Shown: piece after piece, positions 1-30,000 of the stretch
Numbering within the stretch: position 1 is the first letter of the stretch
Layout: each line of letters begins with the position of its first letter
Source: Tubiluchus corallicola
Taxonomy: Eukaryota; Priapulida; Priapulimorpha; Priapulimorphida; Tubiluchidae
DNA length: 64,000 bases
Assembly (NCBI GenBank): GCA_030141605.1
Contig: JAQGDQ010000086.1
Location: forward strand, 367,418-431,417
Direction: 5' to 3'
The notes under the pieces: model-generated
The model's database searches: none
What the model was told of the DNA's origin: nothing
Seen by the model: the letters and a program-made list of their open reading frames with translations, nothing else
Program-made: the position numbers and the translations under genes

Positions 1-18589
<18,589 letters not shown>

Positions 18590-20370
18590 ATGGGACGTGG
18601 ATTGTAAAGTTTAATGCTTGATCAAACTCTGTCTTTGCAGCTATAGCTACGTATATTATTTTTAGGTTGTGTATATGAAACTCAAGCTGTTGTACTCTGT
18701 GGTCATTCATCATGCAATAATTTGATCACTTTTTTCTAAATTATAGTTCTATAATTACATTGTAAACTGTAATTTCTGCTCAAATTTGTAAATGTAAGTC
18801 AAGTTGTAGCACGAGTGCCACATTTTATTTCTCGTAGAAAAATAGTTTACTGCAGTGCAGACATGTATTTTTAAGCAGTACATTAAAAACACTAGTTTGC
18901 CAAAGGTGATCATTTTCAACACTTTTAAAGCCTTACAAACAAATTTATAATTATAATTTATAATAGTGAGATCAGTATATGGGGAAGGCAAAAACACCTA
19001 CCGTTTGAAGTGAAGAATTTAAATATTGGTGAAGGATCTGTGTTTTTATAGTGATACTTATCGGGAACTGTACATTTAATACAAAGAACAGAGCAATTTA
19101 ATACTGGCCAAGCCATTATTAATCTGCTTTTAGGTGTTTGTGTTATGTCCTGTATCTAAAAATTGTAACCAGTACATTGATTGTATTAAATAATCATGCT
19201 GAATGAACCTGATTATAGCATAGCAAGCTTAATGTTGTCTACATAAACTGATACACTCTGCATTAAAGAAACTCAGCATGCTTTCCTGGACATTTTTCAA
19301 ATTATTTGTATCAGTAAATACGTTAAATCACCTATATAGGCGTGGTACATCTATAAAAATATGACCTAGCTGTTTGTGATTTTCCCAGTGATTAAGTTTT
19401 ACTTGTGTATGTCTGCTATTAATAATTTGTGATGTATCTGAAAATGGTTATGACTGCTAAAGATATTTATATCGGTATAATTATAGGGATGTAATGAAAA
19501 TATTTATATAATTATTATTTGAATAATAATAATAATAATGTTGATACAGAAATTTTGTTTTGGCAGCTAATGACTTGATGACTAGTAGAACCGTAGTGGA
19601 AATAAGATCAATATGATTCTTTCATCATTTTGCTTTAATTTACTTTTTAAGTGAATCTGCTCAGTTCTGATTTTCTGTGTTAACTTGTATCCAGCGTTGG
19701 AATAATTAAGTCTACATACAAAGTAGCTACTTAGCTCATATTTCATTTAATATATAGGAATTTGTTTGATCCCCAGTTGTAACTTAAATGCAGTTTTTGC
19801 TCTTAAAGTACATATGCTGATCTAGAAATAGCTAGGCGTCGATATGGCCACACATCTTAGGACAATTTGTGAGCACCTGAACAATAATGTATGTACAAAG
19901 CTTTGATGTTACTAAAAAAGTTAACCATGTCTTCTGCTAAACTGTTACTTCGTGAAAACTATAGATCACATAAAAGTTTATATATCTAGAAAACTCGAGA
20001 GTCTACTTTCCTTGCACATTTTATGATGTTTACATGAAACATTAAGATCGCACCTATAGGAATTTAAAAAAAAATTGCAAATTGCCTGAACACTGGTGTT
20101 TATATGGGATCATATAATAAGCGAATCATTTGGTGGACAGAACTGCTCATGATTCAACTGCTTTATGTGGTATGTAGTTTGAAATTCAATTTGTAAAGCT
20201 GTATTTTTATATGTAGTGGTGACAAAATCATTTATACTGCATTACTCTGCAATGCCAGACACACAATCACACCTTCTGACGTGAACATGCACTCAATTTA
20301 TCACACCTTTTGATGTGTACATGAACTAATATTATGGTATAATTTAGTCAGAAACTGTGCAAACAAAGCT
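18590..20370 (+). other. 3' untranslated region and convergent intergenic DNA
   Basis: This stretch separates the kinase stop codon from the TBL3 stop codon of the opposite strand. It is AT-rich with a short AAT run near 19520-19545. I found no canonical AATAAA that clearly ends either gene. ATTAAA near 19262 is a possible signal for the plus-strand gene. Confidence 0.45.
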
Positions 20371-22863
20371 TCATTTGTTCTCAGCTACCATTCTCATACA
20401 CTGCCATGTGTAATCAACAAACATTGCCTGCTGAGTAAGTTTGTCAAGCCTTTGAAAATGTTTTTCAGAGTAGGGCAACAGCGCTTCAACTACAGATTTC
20501 ATATTTGGCATCTGCATTAGTTCATCAGTACTTAAAGTTGACAGTAGAATTGCTAAAACAGTCTGTGCTACGTTACAGTGCCTGCTGTTTGTATTCCATT
20601 CAACACTAAATCTCAGTAAGGCATCCATTTGGTCCATTCTCAGTTTCTTCACTATTTCTGCCAACTGTACCTTACCATCCTTTTGGTTCAAAATATCTTT
20701 CATTATTGTTAGCACTTGAAATGGCTGTTCCAAAGATATAGCAAGCCCGATCGCTTTGGAATATTTCTTTTCACGGAGAAGATTTGAAAGCCTTTGCTTT
20801 TGCTGTATAAGATCATCTTGCTTGGCTTGTAGCTCAACAGCTGCAGATTCGGTAACATCTTCCCAAACAATAATATTGGAGTCGTCTGCTCCAGTGACAA
20901 TAACTGATTCACCTTTACAGACACATATTGACCACAGCTTACCATCATGTTCATCAAATGTTTTAGTGCACTCATTGTATTTGATTGTCCAAAGCTTTAG
21001 CAAACCATCAGACCCAGAAGAAAGTAATTGCATTCCTTTGCTAATGAAGTGCACTTTAAGAACAGAAGCCTCGTGGCCTTCAAATGTCTTAACACACGAA
21101 AAATCAGACAATGCCCAGATTTTGACAGTACCGTCACCTGATCCTGTTGCAACAACTTGATCTACACTAGAGAAACACACTGACCAAATGCCACGGCGAT
21201 GACCATTACACACTCCAAGAAGAGAACCATCACTGCCAGCCCAGATTTTAGCAGTTTTATCATGTGAACCAGTTGCGATGAGTTTATCATTCGGTGAAAC
21301 TGCGACGGAGTTGATCATTTTTTCATGGGCGCGAACTGTGACGTGAGCATGTAACTGCTGAACTGTGCTTCCAAAACTAGTGGGAAGCTTCCAGATCTTG
21401 TACGTGTTATCCTCGCTTCCAGAAACAACAAAATTTGTTGCTAACTTAGAACTAGCTACACAGTTGATGGCATGTGTATGGCCATACCCTATTGCAACAC
21501 AAGTAATCTGACATGTGGAAGTGATATCAAGTACCTGCCAAACTCGTATGGTATTGTCTTTAGATGAGCTTACAAGTATAGAGCGGCTTTTAAAAACATC
21601 TAACGATAAAACCACATCCATGTGACCCTTTAAGAGATGAGAACTAAATGTGCTTAGTTCCACAATCTTGATGTGTGGGCTATTTGTCGCCACTGCTATA
21701 TGGCTTTCGCTCTCACCTAAAAATTTTACATCTAAAATGTCATCATTAAACCCAATAAACTGTTTGGATTGTTGCATGTTTTCAATCTTATAAGCTGTTA
21801 TGGTATGGTCAAAAGAAACAGCTATCAATAAAGATAATTGGCTATTATAAAATAACTGTGTCACAGACTGTGGTGCGGCTTCAGAATCCTTTTCTTTTGC
21901 TATCTGGTTATTTTCTAAATGTTCATCTTTTGTCTGGCTAAACACACAAGTTGAATGGACAGAGTTCCAAACTTTCAAGACACCTTTTTCACCAGCAGTT
22001 ATGAAATGAATATCATTGTTTGCTTCTGGTATATTTAATTCTTTAAATGTTTTATTCTTTTGCAGTAACACAATTCCTTCAAGACTCTCATATATAGGAA
22101 TGGTCTTCAGAGACACGAATGATTGCAAATCCCATAAAATAACCACTTTATCTCGAGAACAACTTAATAAGGTATTACCATCATCACTAAACTCCATACC
22201 AGTTGGTGAAGAAAAATGTCCTTCCAAAGTGGTTCTTGACTTGCTCTCTTTCAAATCCCACACATGTATTTTACCATCTGCAGCACCTGTCAGCAATAAC
22301 AAGCGAGTAATATCGGGATGGAATTTTGCTATTCCAACAACTCCTTGATGATTTTTAAAATTGTGTGTACAATATTGTTTCTGAAGATCCCAAACCTTTA
22401 CAGTACTGTCAGCACTTCCTGTAGCTAACAGGGTAGATGTGATATCAAAACACATGCATAAAACTGGCGCGGTATGAATTGCTCTCCAGCTGCGCATACA
22501 TGACGCGTCTTGCCATTTCCACTGCTTCAGCAAAAGATTCTTTGTGGCAATTACAAGATGTTTATCATCTGGAGTAAGGCCAAAACAAGTAACATCAGCT
22601 TCATCGTCGTCGCCTATGGTATTTACAATTTCACCACTGTGAAATTGAAGTACTTTTATCTTATTTCCGCACGTGGTAAATAATACATCACCCTTACTGT
22701 CAATTATAACGCGCCCACCTGTATAAAAAGCTCCGTATTTTCTTTTAACCACAAAATTCTCTTTCAAAACAGGTTTCAGTGTGCTTGCAAAGGAAGCAGC
22801 CATATCTGCAAAAGTGGTCGCAATAAAGAATACAAGCGGAAATGTGAAAGTGTCGCTTTGCAT
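20371..22863 (-). CDS. TBL3: TBL3/UTP13, U3 snoRNP WD40 protein of the small-subunit processome
   Basis: Intronless frame of 830 codons. Sequence follows human TBL3 end to end: an AIHTAPV segment, many WD units (VRVWD/VKIWAL type), GHTHAINCV, NDKLIATGSHDKTAKIW, GHRRGIWSVCFS, FEGHEASVLKV and LLSSGSDGLLKLWTIK. The C-terminal Utp13 domain follows (KYSKAIGLAISLEQP, EWNTNSRHC, EALLPYSEKHFQRL). The protein belongs to the UTP-B complex that acts with U3 snoRNP in nucleolar 18S rRNA processing. The more likely start is the methionine at 22803 (MAASFAST), which matches the human N terminus; the 20 residues before it have no counterpart. The lack of introns is notable in a region of intron-rich genes and could reflect retroposition or intron loss. 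Confidence 0.95.
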   Translation of the reverse strand: MQSDTFTFPLVFFIATTFADMAASFASTLKPVLKENFVVKRKYGAFYTGGRVIIDSKGDVLFTTCGNKIKVLQFHSGEIVNTIGDDDEADVTCFGLTPDDKHLVIATKNLLLKQWKWQDASCMRSWRAIHTAPVLCMCFDITSTLLATGSADSTVKVWDLQKQYCTHNFKNHQGVVGIAKFHPDITRLLLLTGAADGKIHVWDLKESKSRTTLEGHFSSPTGMEFSDDGNTLLSCSRDKVVILWDLQSFVSLKTIPIYESLEGIVLLQKNKTFKELNIPEANNDIHFITAGEKGVLKVWNSVHSTCVFSQTKDEHLENNQIAKEKDSEAAPQSVTQLFYNSQLSLLIAVSFDHTITAYKIENMQQSKQFIGFNDDILDVKFLGESESHIAVATNSPHIKIVELSTFSSHLLKGHMDVVLSLDVFKSRSILVSSSKDNTIRVWQVLDITSTCQITCVAIGYGHTHAINCVASSKLATNFVVSGSEDNTYKIWKLPTSFGSTVQQLHAHVTVRAHEKMINSVAVSPNDKLIATGSHDKTAKIWAGSDGSLLGVCNGHRRGIWSVCFSSVDQVVATGSGDGTVKIWALSDFSCVKTFEGHEASVLKVHFISKGMQLLSSGSDGLLKLWTIKYNECTKTFDEHDGKLWSICVCKGESVIVTGADDSNIIVWEDVTESAAVELQAKQDDLIQQKQRLSNLLREKKYSKAIGLAISLEQPFQVLTIMKDILNQKDGKVQLAEIVKKLRMDQMDALLRFSVEWNTNSRHCNVAQTVLAILLSTLSTDELMQMPNMKSVVEALLPYSEKHFQRLDKLTQQAMFVDYTWQCMRMVAENK

Positions 22864-22974
22864 TCAGGCTCGTTTTATTTATATTATTGCTGTTCAACGA
22901 TTCAGTGGCTCCGCCTCACCTTTTCCAAGATGAGCACCAACCTATTTAGTGTGCAAGAGCAGATTATTTTCTTC

Positions 22975-22982
22975 TGACGTCA
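22975..22982 (-). promoter_or_regulatory. Palindromic CRE-like site upstream of TBL3
   Basis: A perfect tgacgtca lies about 110 bp before the first TBL3 ATG and about 170 bp before the preferred start. A short GC-rich block (ggctccgcct near 22907) sits between. This fits a CREB/ATF-type proximal promoter, but one 8-bp match is weak evidence. Confidence 0.3.
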
Positions 22983-24481
22983 TTATATGGTCATTCCCAG
23001 TTCTGCATGCGAGTGTCACCTCACTTATCTTTGTAACAGCTATATATTTTCTTTGATTCCATAATTTCTCTAAATGCTTTTACTAATCATTGAAGGATAT
23101 ATATGTATGTTGTTTAGTCTCTATCCTTACATTATACTTACTTATTATTCTTTTCGACTTCTCACAACTTAATGCATGTTCTGTTGCATCTTCCTGAATC
23201 CTGCAGTTAGGATACAGTAAATCTTCCCATTTGTTTCCTTTGTAGTTGCATTTCAATTCTTTCACATTTAGTTAATTTCGTTATATTTATTATATCTGCA
23301 AGACCACACTCTCTGATATATCGGTGTTTCTCATATTTCTCACCATCAACCCATACTATTGGTGAGCGTAGGCCGCATAGCACCTAGATGATGTTATAGT
23401 TTCTGGTAAACGACAATGAACTGAAATAAGTGTGTCAGTTCTTTAGGCACGCACGCAACTCAAACCGCAAAAATGAAGATATGGATAATTATCATAAAAA
23501 TTATGATACTTAGCAGCTTATCAATAAATTAGTATATACGATTACGCAAGTGTACGACAGATTAAGCTACTTAGTAGGCTAAGTTGGAGTGCCTGTAAAG
23601 GGCACGTTTTCCTTAATTTTATCAAATTAAATCACTTTTTAAAATTTATAGATATTTTTCATTATAATATTCATTCAAATAGCGATTTGAATAGTTATGT
23701 TGTTTCAATATAGAATATGAATCAAATAGTTGATTCAAATAATGATTCGATTTGAATAGAAAAGTACCTAATTTGTAATCATTTAATTATGTCTGTGCTC
23801 ATACAGTAGTAGAAAATCATAGGCCTTATACGACCTATTTTGAATGGTGTGGTCCTGAAGGAGTTAATTATGCCAGATACTTATTTTTTCCGTTTTTTCT
23901 TAACTTAAAGCAACATACCCGTGATAGTTTATGAATGATAAAAATTGCTAATATTGACAGATATTGGTAGAGTTATTATTTTATCATCTTAATAATCATA
24001 CTGTTATTTATGAAGGCCTTCTTATCTTTTGTAAAAATAAAACAGCTTGCCACTGTCGCAGTTGTTGTAGTTCTTTACTTATCAAGCCTTTTCAAGATCA
24101 CTCTCTCTTAGTCGAGATGCTGATAGTTTGCCTATAGGTTACATTATTTTCGCCTTTTTGCTGGCTTTGATATTTTTGCTTATAGAAAACGTCGACCAAG
24201 TAATCTTTTAAAACTGAATAATTTATTTGACTACTGCAATTGTGATAAGTATAATTTTATTATTTTCGTTAATACTGTATGATGTTATACAAATAGAAGG
24301 ACCCCGACGTCAACGTTTTGTGTTAAACTAATCAGTCACTTAGCGGCCATTTTAAATTGTCGAACTTTTTCAAGGTCGAGCTTTTTTGGTTGCCTCGTTC
24401 ACACTGTAGTGCTAAAACAATAACATAAATTTTTAATCATAAAAATTCAGGTGTCAGGCTCAACTACATAAGCGATTACAG
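22983..24481. other. Intergenic DNA, no gene recognised
   Basis: AT-rich region upstream of TBL3. It includes a low-complexity stretch near 23650-23760 with repeated gatttgaat/attcaaat words. No exon, RNA gene or clear mobile element was seen. Confidence 0.5.
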
Positions 24482-24759
24482 GACGTGAAATTATCAATCC
24501 ATCCCGACGTGTAAATGATGATAATGGCGTTTATACGTTGACTAGTAAAATTGCAAAAGATTTGACGCCGCGTTCCGTAATTGAACCGCACTTTCAGACA
24601 GTTGAAGACACAATTCATTCCTCAGTTTCCAGACAGTTTCTCCGACTTGTACAGAAAGGCTGTCATTGGGCATTAAACGAAGAACTGTACCCACTTTTCC
24701 GACAATCTAAGAAAAGTAAGGTTAAAAAGATTACGTTGCAAAGCACACCAATTAAATAA
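24482..24759 (+). CDS. Unassigned open frame, possible isolated exon or gene remnant
   Basis: An open frame of about 92 codons follows a gattacag acceptor-like site and ends at TAA. The residues look protein-like and helical (KIAKDLTPRSVIEPHFQTVE, then SRQFLRLVQKG and ELYPLF). The pattern weakly recalls the last helices of an RGS domain, but the key motif is not clear enough to name it. No partner exon was found on either side. It could be a terminal exon of an unseen gene, a decayed duplicate or chance. Confidence 0.3.
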
Positions 24760-26600
24760 AAGCGCCCAGATGAGTAGTTGCACGACAACTGGTTGACTTA
24801 TTAACAGTTTTCCTTTGTTACGTAGTACTTGCAAAACGTTCGAAGTTATTTTAATGTTGATCATTGTGATTTTCATGTGCATTCGTTTGAAATAATGCTA
24901 CTATAATTTACCATTTTCATAGATTCGGTCCAGATGCCATTTTTCGCTTGAACGCTTCTTACTGTTTCTAAATTGTCACAAATGTGTACCATGTCGCCTA
25001 CTTGTAGCATCTAGGAATAAACAAGGTATTGTTTGTTTAAGAGTCTAATAGAGTCAGTAACAGAGTATATTACGCCAATAATATAATATATATTTGTGAT
25101 TTTACGTATGACGTTGAATGTCTGACTCAAGGTTGTTAAAAGCCAAAAGTATATAGACGGATAAGTCAAACTACATGACATATGTGAATGAAATTAACCC
25201 GAATTTGGTGCAGGCCATTTGGAGGGTATTTCATAATCGCTTTCACAATGCGTTTGTCAGCCGACAGGTTACGGAAAGAAATAGGCTGGTGATCTCAGTC
25301 CGCCCCGGGAAGCCAGATTATAGATACCTGGTAACTTAGTAACATGCAGACTGAATCTTGTAGGATTTGGTGCTGTTGTTATAAACAACTTGTTGATTGG
25401 GACTGAGCCAGAAACCAGAGACTTGAATTTTGCATCTCTGGTAGACAAAATTATTCAACTGCAATGCTATACGAATTATATCGTGTAATCTTTTGTATGT
25501 TAAACGCAGCAGAGGCTGATTTGAATGCAACTTTTTAAATTGTGTAATAATTATTTTTTTGCTAGAAGTATGTTGTATTATTGTCTACAACTTTTTGTTT
25601 TGTTTTTTCAATATTGCCTAGAGTAGTGTTGGATTGTAATCTTCATGTACTTTAACTCACTGTAAAATCGTTTATTAAAATTTTATTATATAATTATATT
25701 ATATTATGAAATAAAATAATTAATTAACCAGCTACACATTCACAACAGCGATAAAAACATGTTCTAATGCCATTCAATACCAGTGTGAACATTAAAACGG
25801 TAGGCTAAAACTCGTAAATACGGCAGTTGTAATAGCGATGAAGCCAGTTATGGCAGCAACTGTAGCAGAAACAGCGTCAACAATAGCAAAAGTAGCAGCA
25901 GCAGCAGCTTGAGCGACTATCAATATCATCAACGTCACAATTTCGCATTGTGTGTGTTTAGCAGTAACGATGCAGTACCAATAGTACCAACAGTGACGGC
26001 AGTGGCGCTGTTGCTATTACAGTGCAGCAGCACGTTACATTACACGTTTGCATTTACCTTCACAAAATTACTTTTTCAACAAAAAACTACTTACTGTTTT
26101 TTTATGTTTAACTTTTAATACTGAGTTTTGATCTACCATGGTCATAAAACTGTAGTTTCTTCGGAACTTGAGTGCATCTTGTTGCGTTGCTGGAAATATT
26201 GACAATAAGTCATCAAATTGATGATATTTTGGTATTCTTGTCAACAGGCAAGTCAACCATACCAAACAATAGCCAGGAAAACATATTAAACAGTTTTTAT
26301 AATGTAAGTAAAACAAAACATAAAAAACTATATTTTTTCTTTCTTTCTTTGGAGAATTTGAACTTTTTTAAGCCGCATTGAAATCTTCAAATATTGCACT
26401 GTTTATTTTAAATTTGGCATTATTCAGAATATATGCATCTAATTTCATGGAAAAATTATTCTAAGTTGAAGGGAAATAAATTTTTCAAGACTTTTTTAAG
26501 AATTTAAAGAAGGGGTTTGCCTTTTTGTGTCCACCTGTTAAATTTTTACTAAGTGATTTCGGTGACGAAGATGTTGGAACTTCATGGCAGTACTGGGTAG
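24760..26600. other. Intergenic DNA with degenerate triplet repeat
   Basis: No gene recognised. Bases 25825-26035 are rich in imperfect (RNY) triplets such as agcagc, caacaa and gtaaca, similar to the tract at 33810-34010. A possible polyadenylation signal for the mind bomb-like gene (aataaa on the minus strand) is at 26402-26407. Confidence 0.45.
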
Positions 26601-26639
26601 AATGAAGCTGGTACTTGATGGGATGAGTACCATAATGAT

Positions 26640-27076
26640 AGTGATTGTAATGGCACACATAGTTGCACACCTGACCCGTGATGAAAGGCATAACAGTGAT
26701 AATGGGAATTGTGATGAACACGCTGACGTGTAGAGATTGACAGTGACACCGTGTTGGTGTTGCAAAACCTGTTTCTCCATAATAACGGCAATGACAATGA
26801 CACAGTAGTGGTGATGTGAATTGCCTGTCCCTATTAATGACACAGTGTTGTTGTTGTGAAATTTACCTCTCTCTAATAGTGACAGTGATAATGACACAGT
26901 GTTGGTGTTGTGAAACCTGACTCTGCCTAATGATGACAGTGACAATGACACAGTGTTGGTGCTGTGAAACCTGACTTTACCTAATAATGACAGTGACAAT
27001 GACGTAGTATTGATGTTGTGAAGCCTGCCTCTCCCTAATGACACATTATTGGTGTCGTGAAACCTGCCTCCGCCTA
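26640..27076 (-). repeat. 54-bp minisatellite just downstream of the mind bomb-like stop codon
   Basis: Several imperfect tandem copies of a 54-bp unit (for example taatgatgacagtgacaatg... followed by acacagtgttggtg...). The best-preserved copies run from about 26860 to 27070. Because 54 is a multiple of three, a minus-strand frame stays open for 168 codons and repeats a SLSLLGRVRFHNTNTV-like unit. With no homology or conserved start, I treat that frame as a by-product of the repeat, lying in 3' flanking or 3' UTR sequence. Confidence 0.65.
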
Positions 27077-30000
27077 CTAATAAAGTGATAAATGATAAAT
27101 GTTGATCAAACGCCCGTATTGATTCATGTTTTTTGCTAACACTAAGACTGGGTTACCTAATTCTTCCCACTGTGGCAATGCGGCTGGATAAATCAAGCAA
27201 TCTGGATTAAAAGTCCAACTTCTTTTCCCAAATCTGACTTGAACGTCTCCATTCTTGTCTGTGCTTTGGATTTCAACCGTTTGTCCCAGTATCTTTAAGA
27301 GAAACAACATGTTAGCTTTGTGTAGGGCGTATTTTCACTGTTAACTATTTATTACCGTGTTTTAAACAACACAGGTTTGACATTTGGCGGCGTTTTTTGA
27401 ATCCACAATTGCGTCTAGTGCCTCATAGTACAACGTCTTAAACTTACTGATAAACCTTTGAGAAACTGACTTATCATAAAGTGAAAATGTCAACATTCCT
27501 GGGCAGGATATGCATGGACGGTGGCTCAAGCATTTACTTTCGTTGCTAACCTGTCGGTTTAACAAAGCTGTCACTAAGTTAACGATGTCGTTATTATATT
27601 CACTTACTTATTAACAACGACGTCGTTAAGTTAATGACGGCTTCCTGAAACTGGGACCTGTTTAATAACTACATTCTATACCACATTATACTGTATCGTA
27701 CCGTATGGCGCTGTGTCGCACCATACCGTACCGCATGGTATGGCAGTCACTATACCATGTCCTATCTTGCCGGCACTTACCTCTGACATACCATCCTGCC
27801 AGCCTCCATGACCATATTGTAATCTCCTAACCCTTTCTTCCCTGTTGATAACTAACACGATATCGTTTTCATCAAATATCTACAAATGAATGAGTTTGTG
27901 AATACATGGACATAATTACGTGGCATGCAGGTATGCCAGTGTGTTGTCATAAAATTAAAGTTTTTTATGAAGTTGATGTCGGTGGGATGGTGATATTTAC
28001 CGGTGTTAAGGCAGCTGGATTTATTGAGTAAGTCTTCCTTAGACCAGAAAATTCGACCCAGACGTTTCCTGTCTGATTTTGGGCCACCACTGTGCCTTTT
28101 CTCCCTAAAAAGTACCTCGTTTGCTCATACCATGCGCCATGTCCTCCCTGAAGCATTCTGAATACAACTGGGTGACTGATGCACTGAACTTTACTATAGT
28201 CAGTCAATATTCGTTCTCCAACTTCTTTACTAAGATGAACGCCTGAAATTAATAACTGAATTTCAACAAATCGCGAAACAAGTAATTAATTGCTTTGATG
28301 GGCGAAGGCGTGTACTAGCTCAATCATTGGGCTTTTTTGGTCTGTTACTTTGTTTGTTGTTGCCGTACATCAACTTTTCCGTAATTTGTAACGGTTGCTG
28401 AAAATTATGCTGCCTGTCTTCTTTGACACACGCGTTTCAAATAATTATGAAGAAATAATAGGAAAAGGAGGTGTTAACACAGTCAAGTTTTGAGTCTTTT
28501 TTTAACCACACATGTAGGCCTTGCATGAAACATAGGTATGTATGATAAACAGCTCCGTACATACATGATACATATTTTCAATGCACAAGAGTCACATTTC
28601 GTTAACAAACTTATCTCATTGTATTTATACAAACGCATTTTCTTTTTATAATGCATTTTAGCCTATGAAGTGCTTCATAAGTAAACCAATTTTAGTAAGA
28701 GTAAAAGTTAAAGTATTCCTAAGAGTAATTCTTATTATTGCAGTTTCAAACGTGACGTCTGTAATAATAGTTTTTAAGTTTAATCTACCCAGTATTGCTA
28801 GGTGGTCAGGATAGTAATTCCAACCAAACGTTGCCGTCTTGAATTTGAGATCCACTTTTCCTTGAAGACCTACTCGACTGCTGGAAATCTTGCCGGATGA
28901 CTTCCAAATTACCATTACCTTGCTGCGTGCGGTATGGATGTGGTACTTCTGGCTCTGAATAAAGTCGTGTGGTTCGATTGACTTTACAAGACCACCATCG
29001 GACGCTACAAATAATTAAGAACTGAAGTCTACTAAAAAAACTTGAATTCGACAGCCGCAACAATTTTCACTCTTGTTTTAATTTGTATTCTCCTATAATG
29101 GAAAGGAATTGCAGATAAAGTTCATCAATGCAGCTGTAACTAAGCTAAATCAAACCCTTCGTTATTTTTCGTCATATCTGGACCAATTATGCTTTGCACC
29201 GTTTGACAGAGAGAACATACAACAGAGCTTACTTTAGCTGGAAACTTGATATTTGTTATGTTTATTTTGTAGACCGATCTGAGCTGTCACACATTCTATA
29301 CTGCTGCCTTCGAAATCTAGTATTGTGCACTTTGATCTCTGTTTGCATATTGAACCATAAAGAGAATTGTGCAACTATGCGAATACAAAATGATTGTCTT
29401 ATATTCATAGTCTACTAATATGAAGTATTTTTTTGGTTTTAGTTAACAGTTAGTTAGTCTTATTGTCTTAGAGTCTTATTTAGAGCATATGTGGATTAAA
29501 TAGTTTGAAGTTAGAGATTTATAAATATTTTATTAATTTCAACTTTTATAGTTAATTGTTGTGAACTTATGCACTAAACTTTTTATTAGTAGAGAGCAGT
29601 ACTGTGTGGTTTTTTGTCGGGATTAGCATTTTGCATTTCGTAATGGTGACTTGTTGTAGTTATACGATGTAGTAGCTATTATACACGATTCTTTGCTACT
29701 AGATAGCAGCACTGCAAATGTTTAGACTTTAGATCATTCACGTTTGAGTTTTGACTGGGTTTTCACACCTCATTGCAGTTGTCTTTTTATTGTAGCTGTA
29801 CACTTTCATGCCCCGAAAGGTGTTTATGAAGTGAAATAAATTCGTGTTCGTAGATGTCTATGCAATTATTTAGAAAAAAAACAATATCCGGCGATATTTT
29901 ACCGTCGGAATAGTCGCCTTCCCAATCTAGACCAGGAACCACTCCTGCTCCTAGGAAAATTCCTTTTGCTCGGATAGTAGCACTGTTTCTTCTTCTGGGA

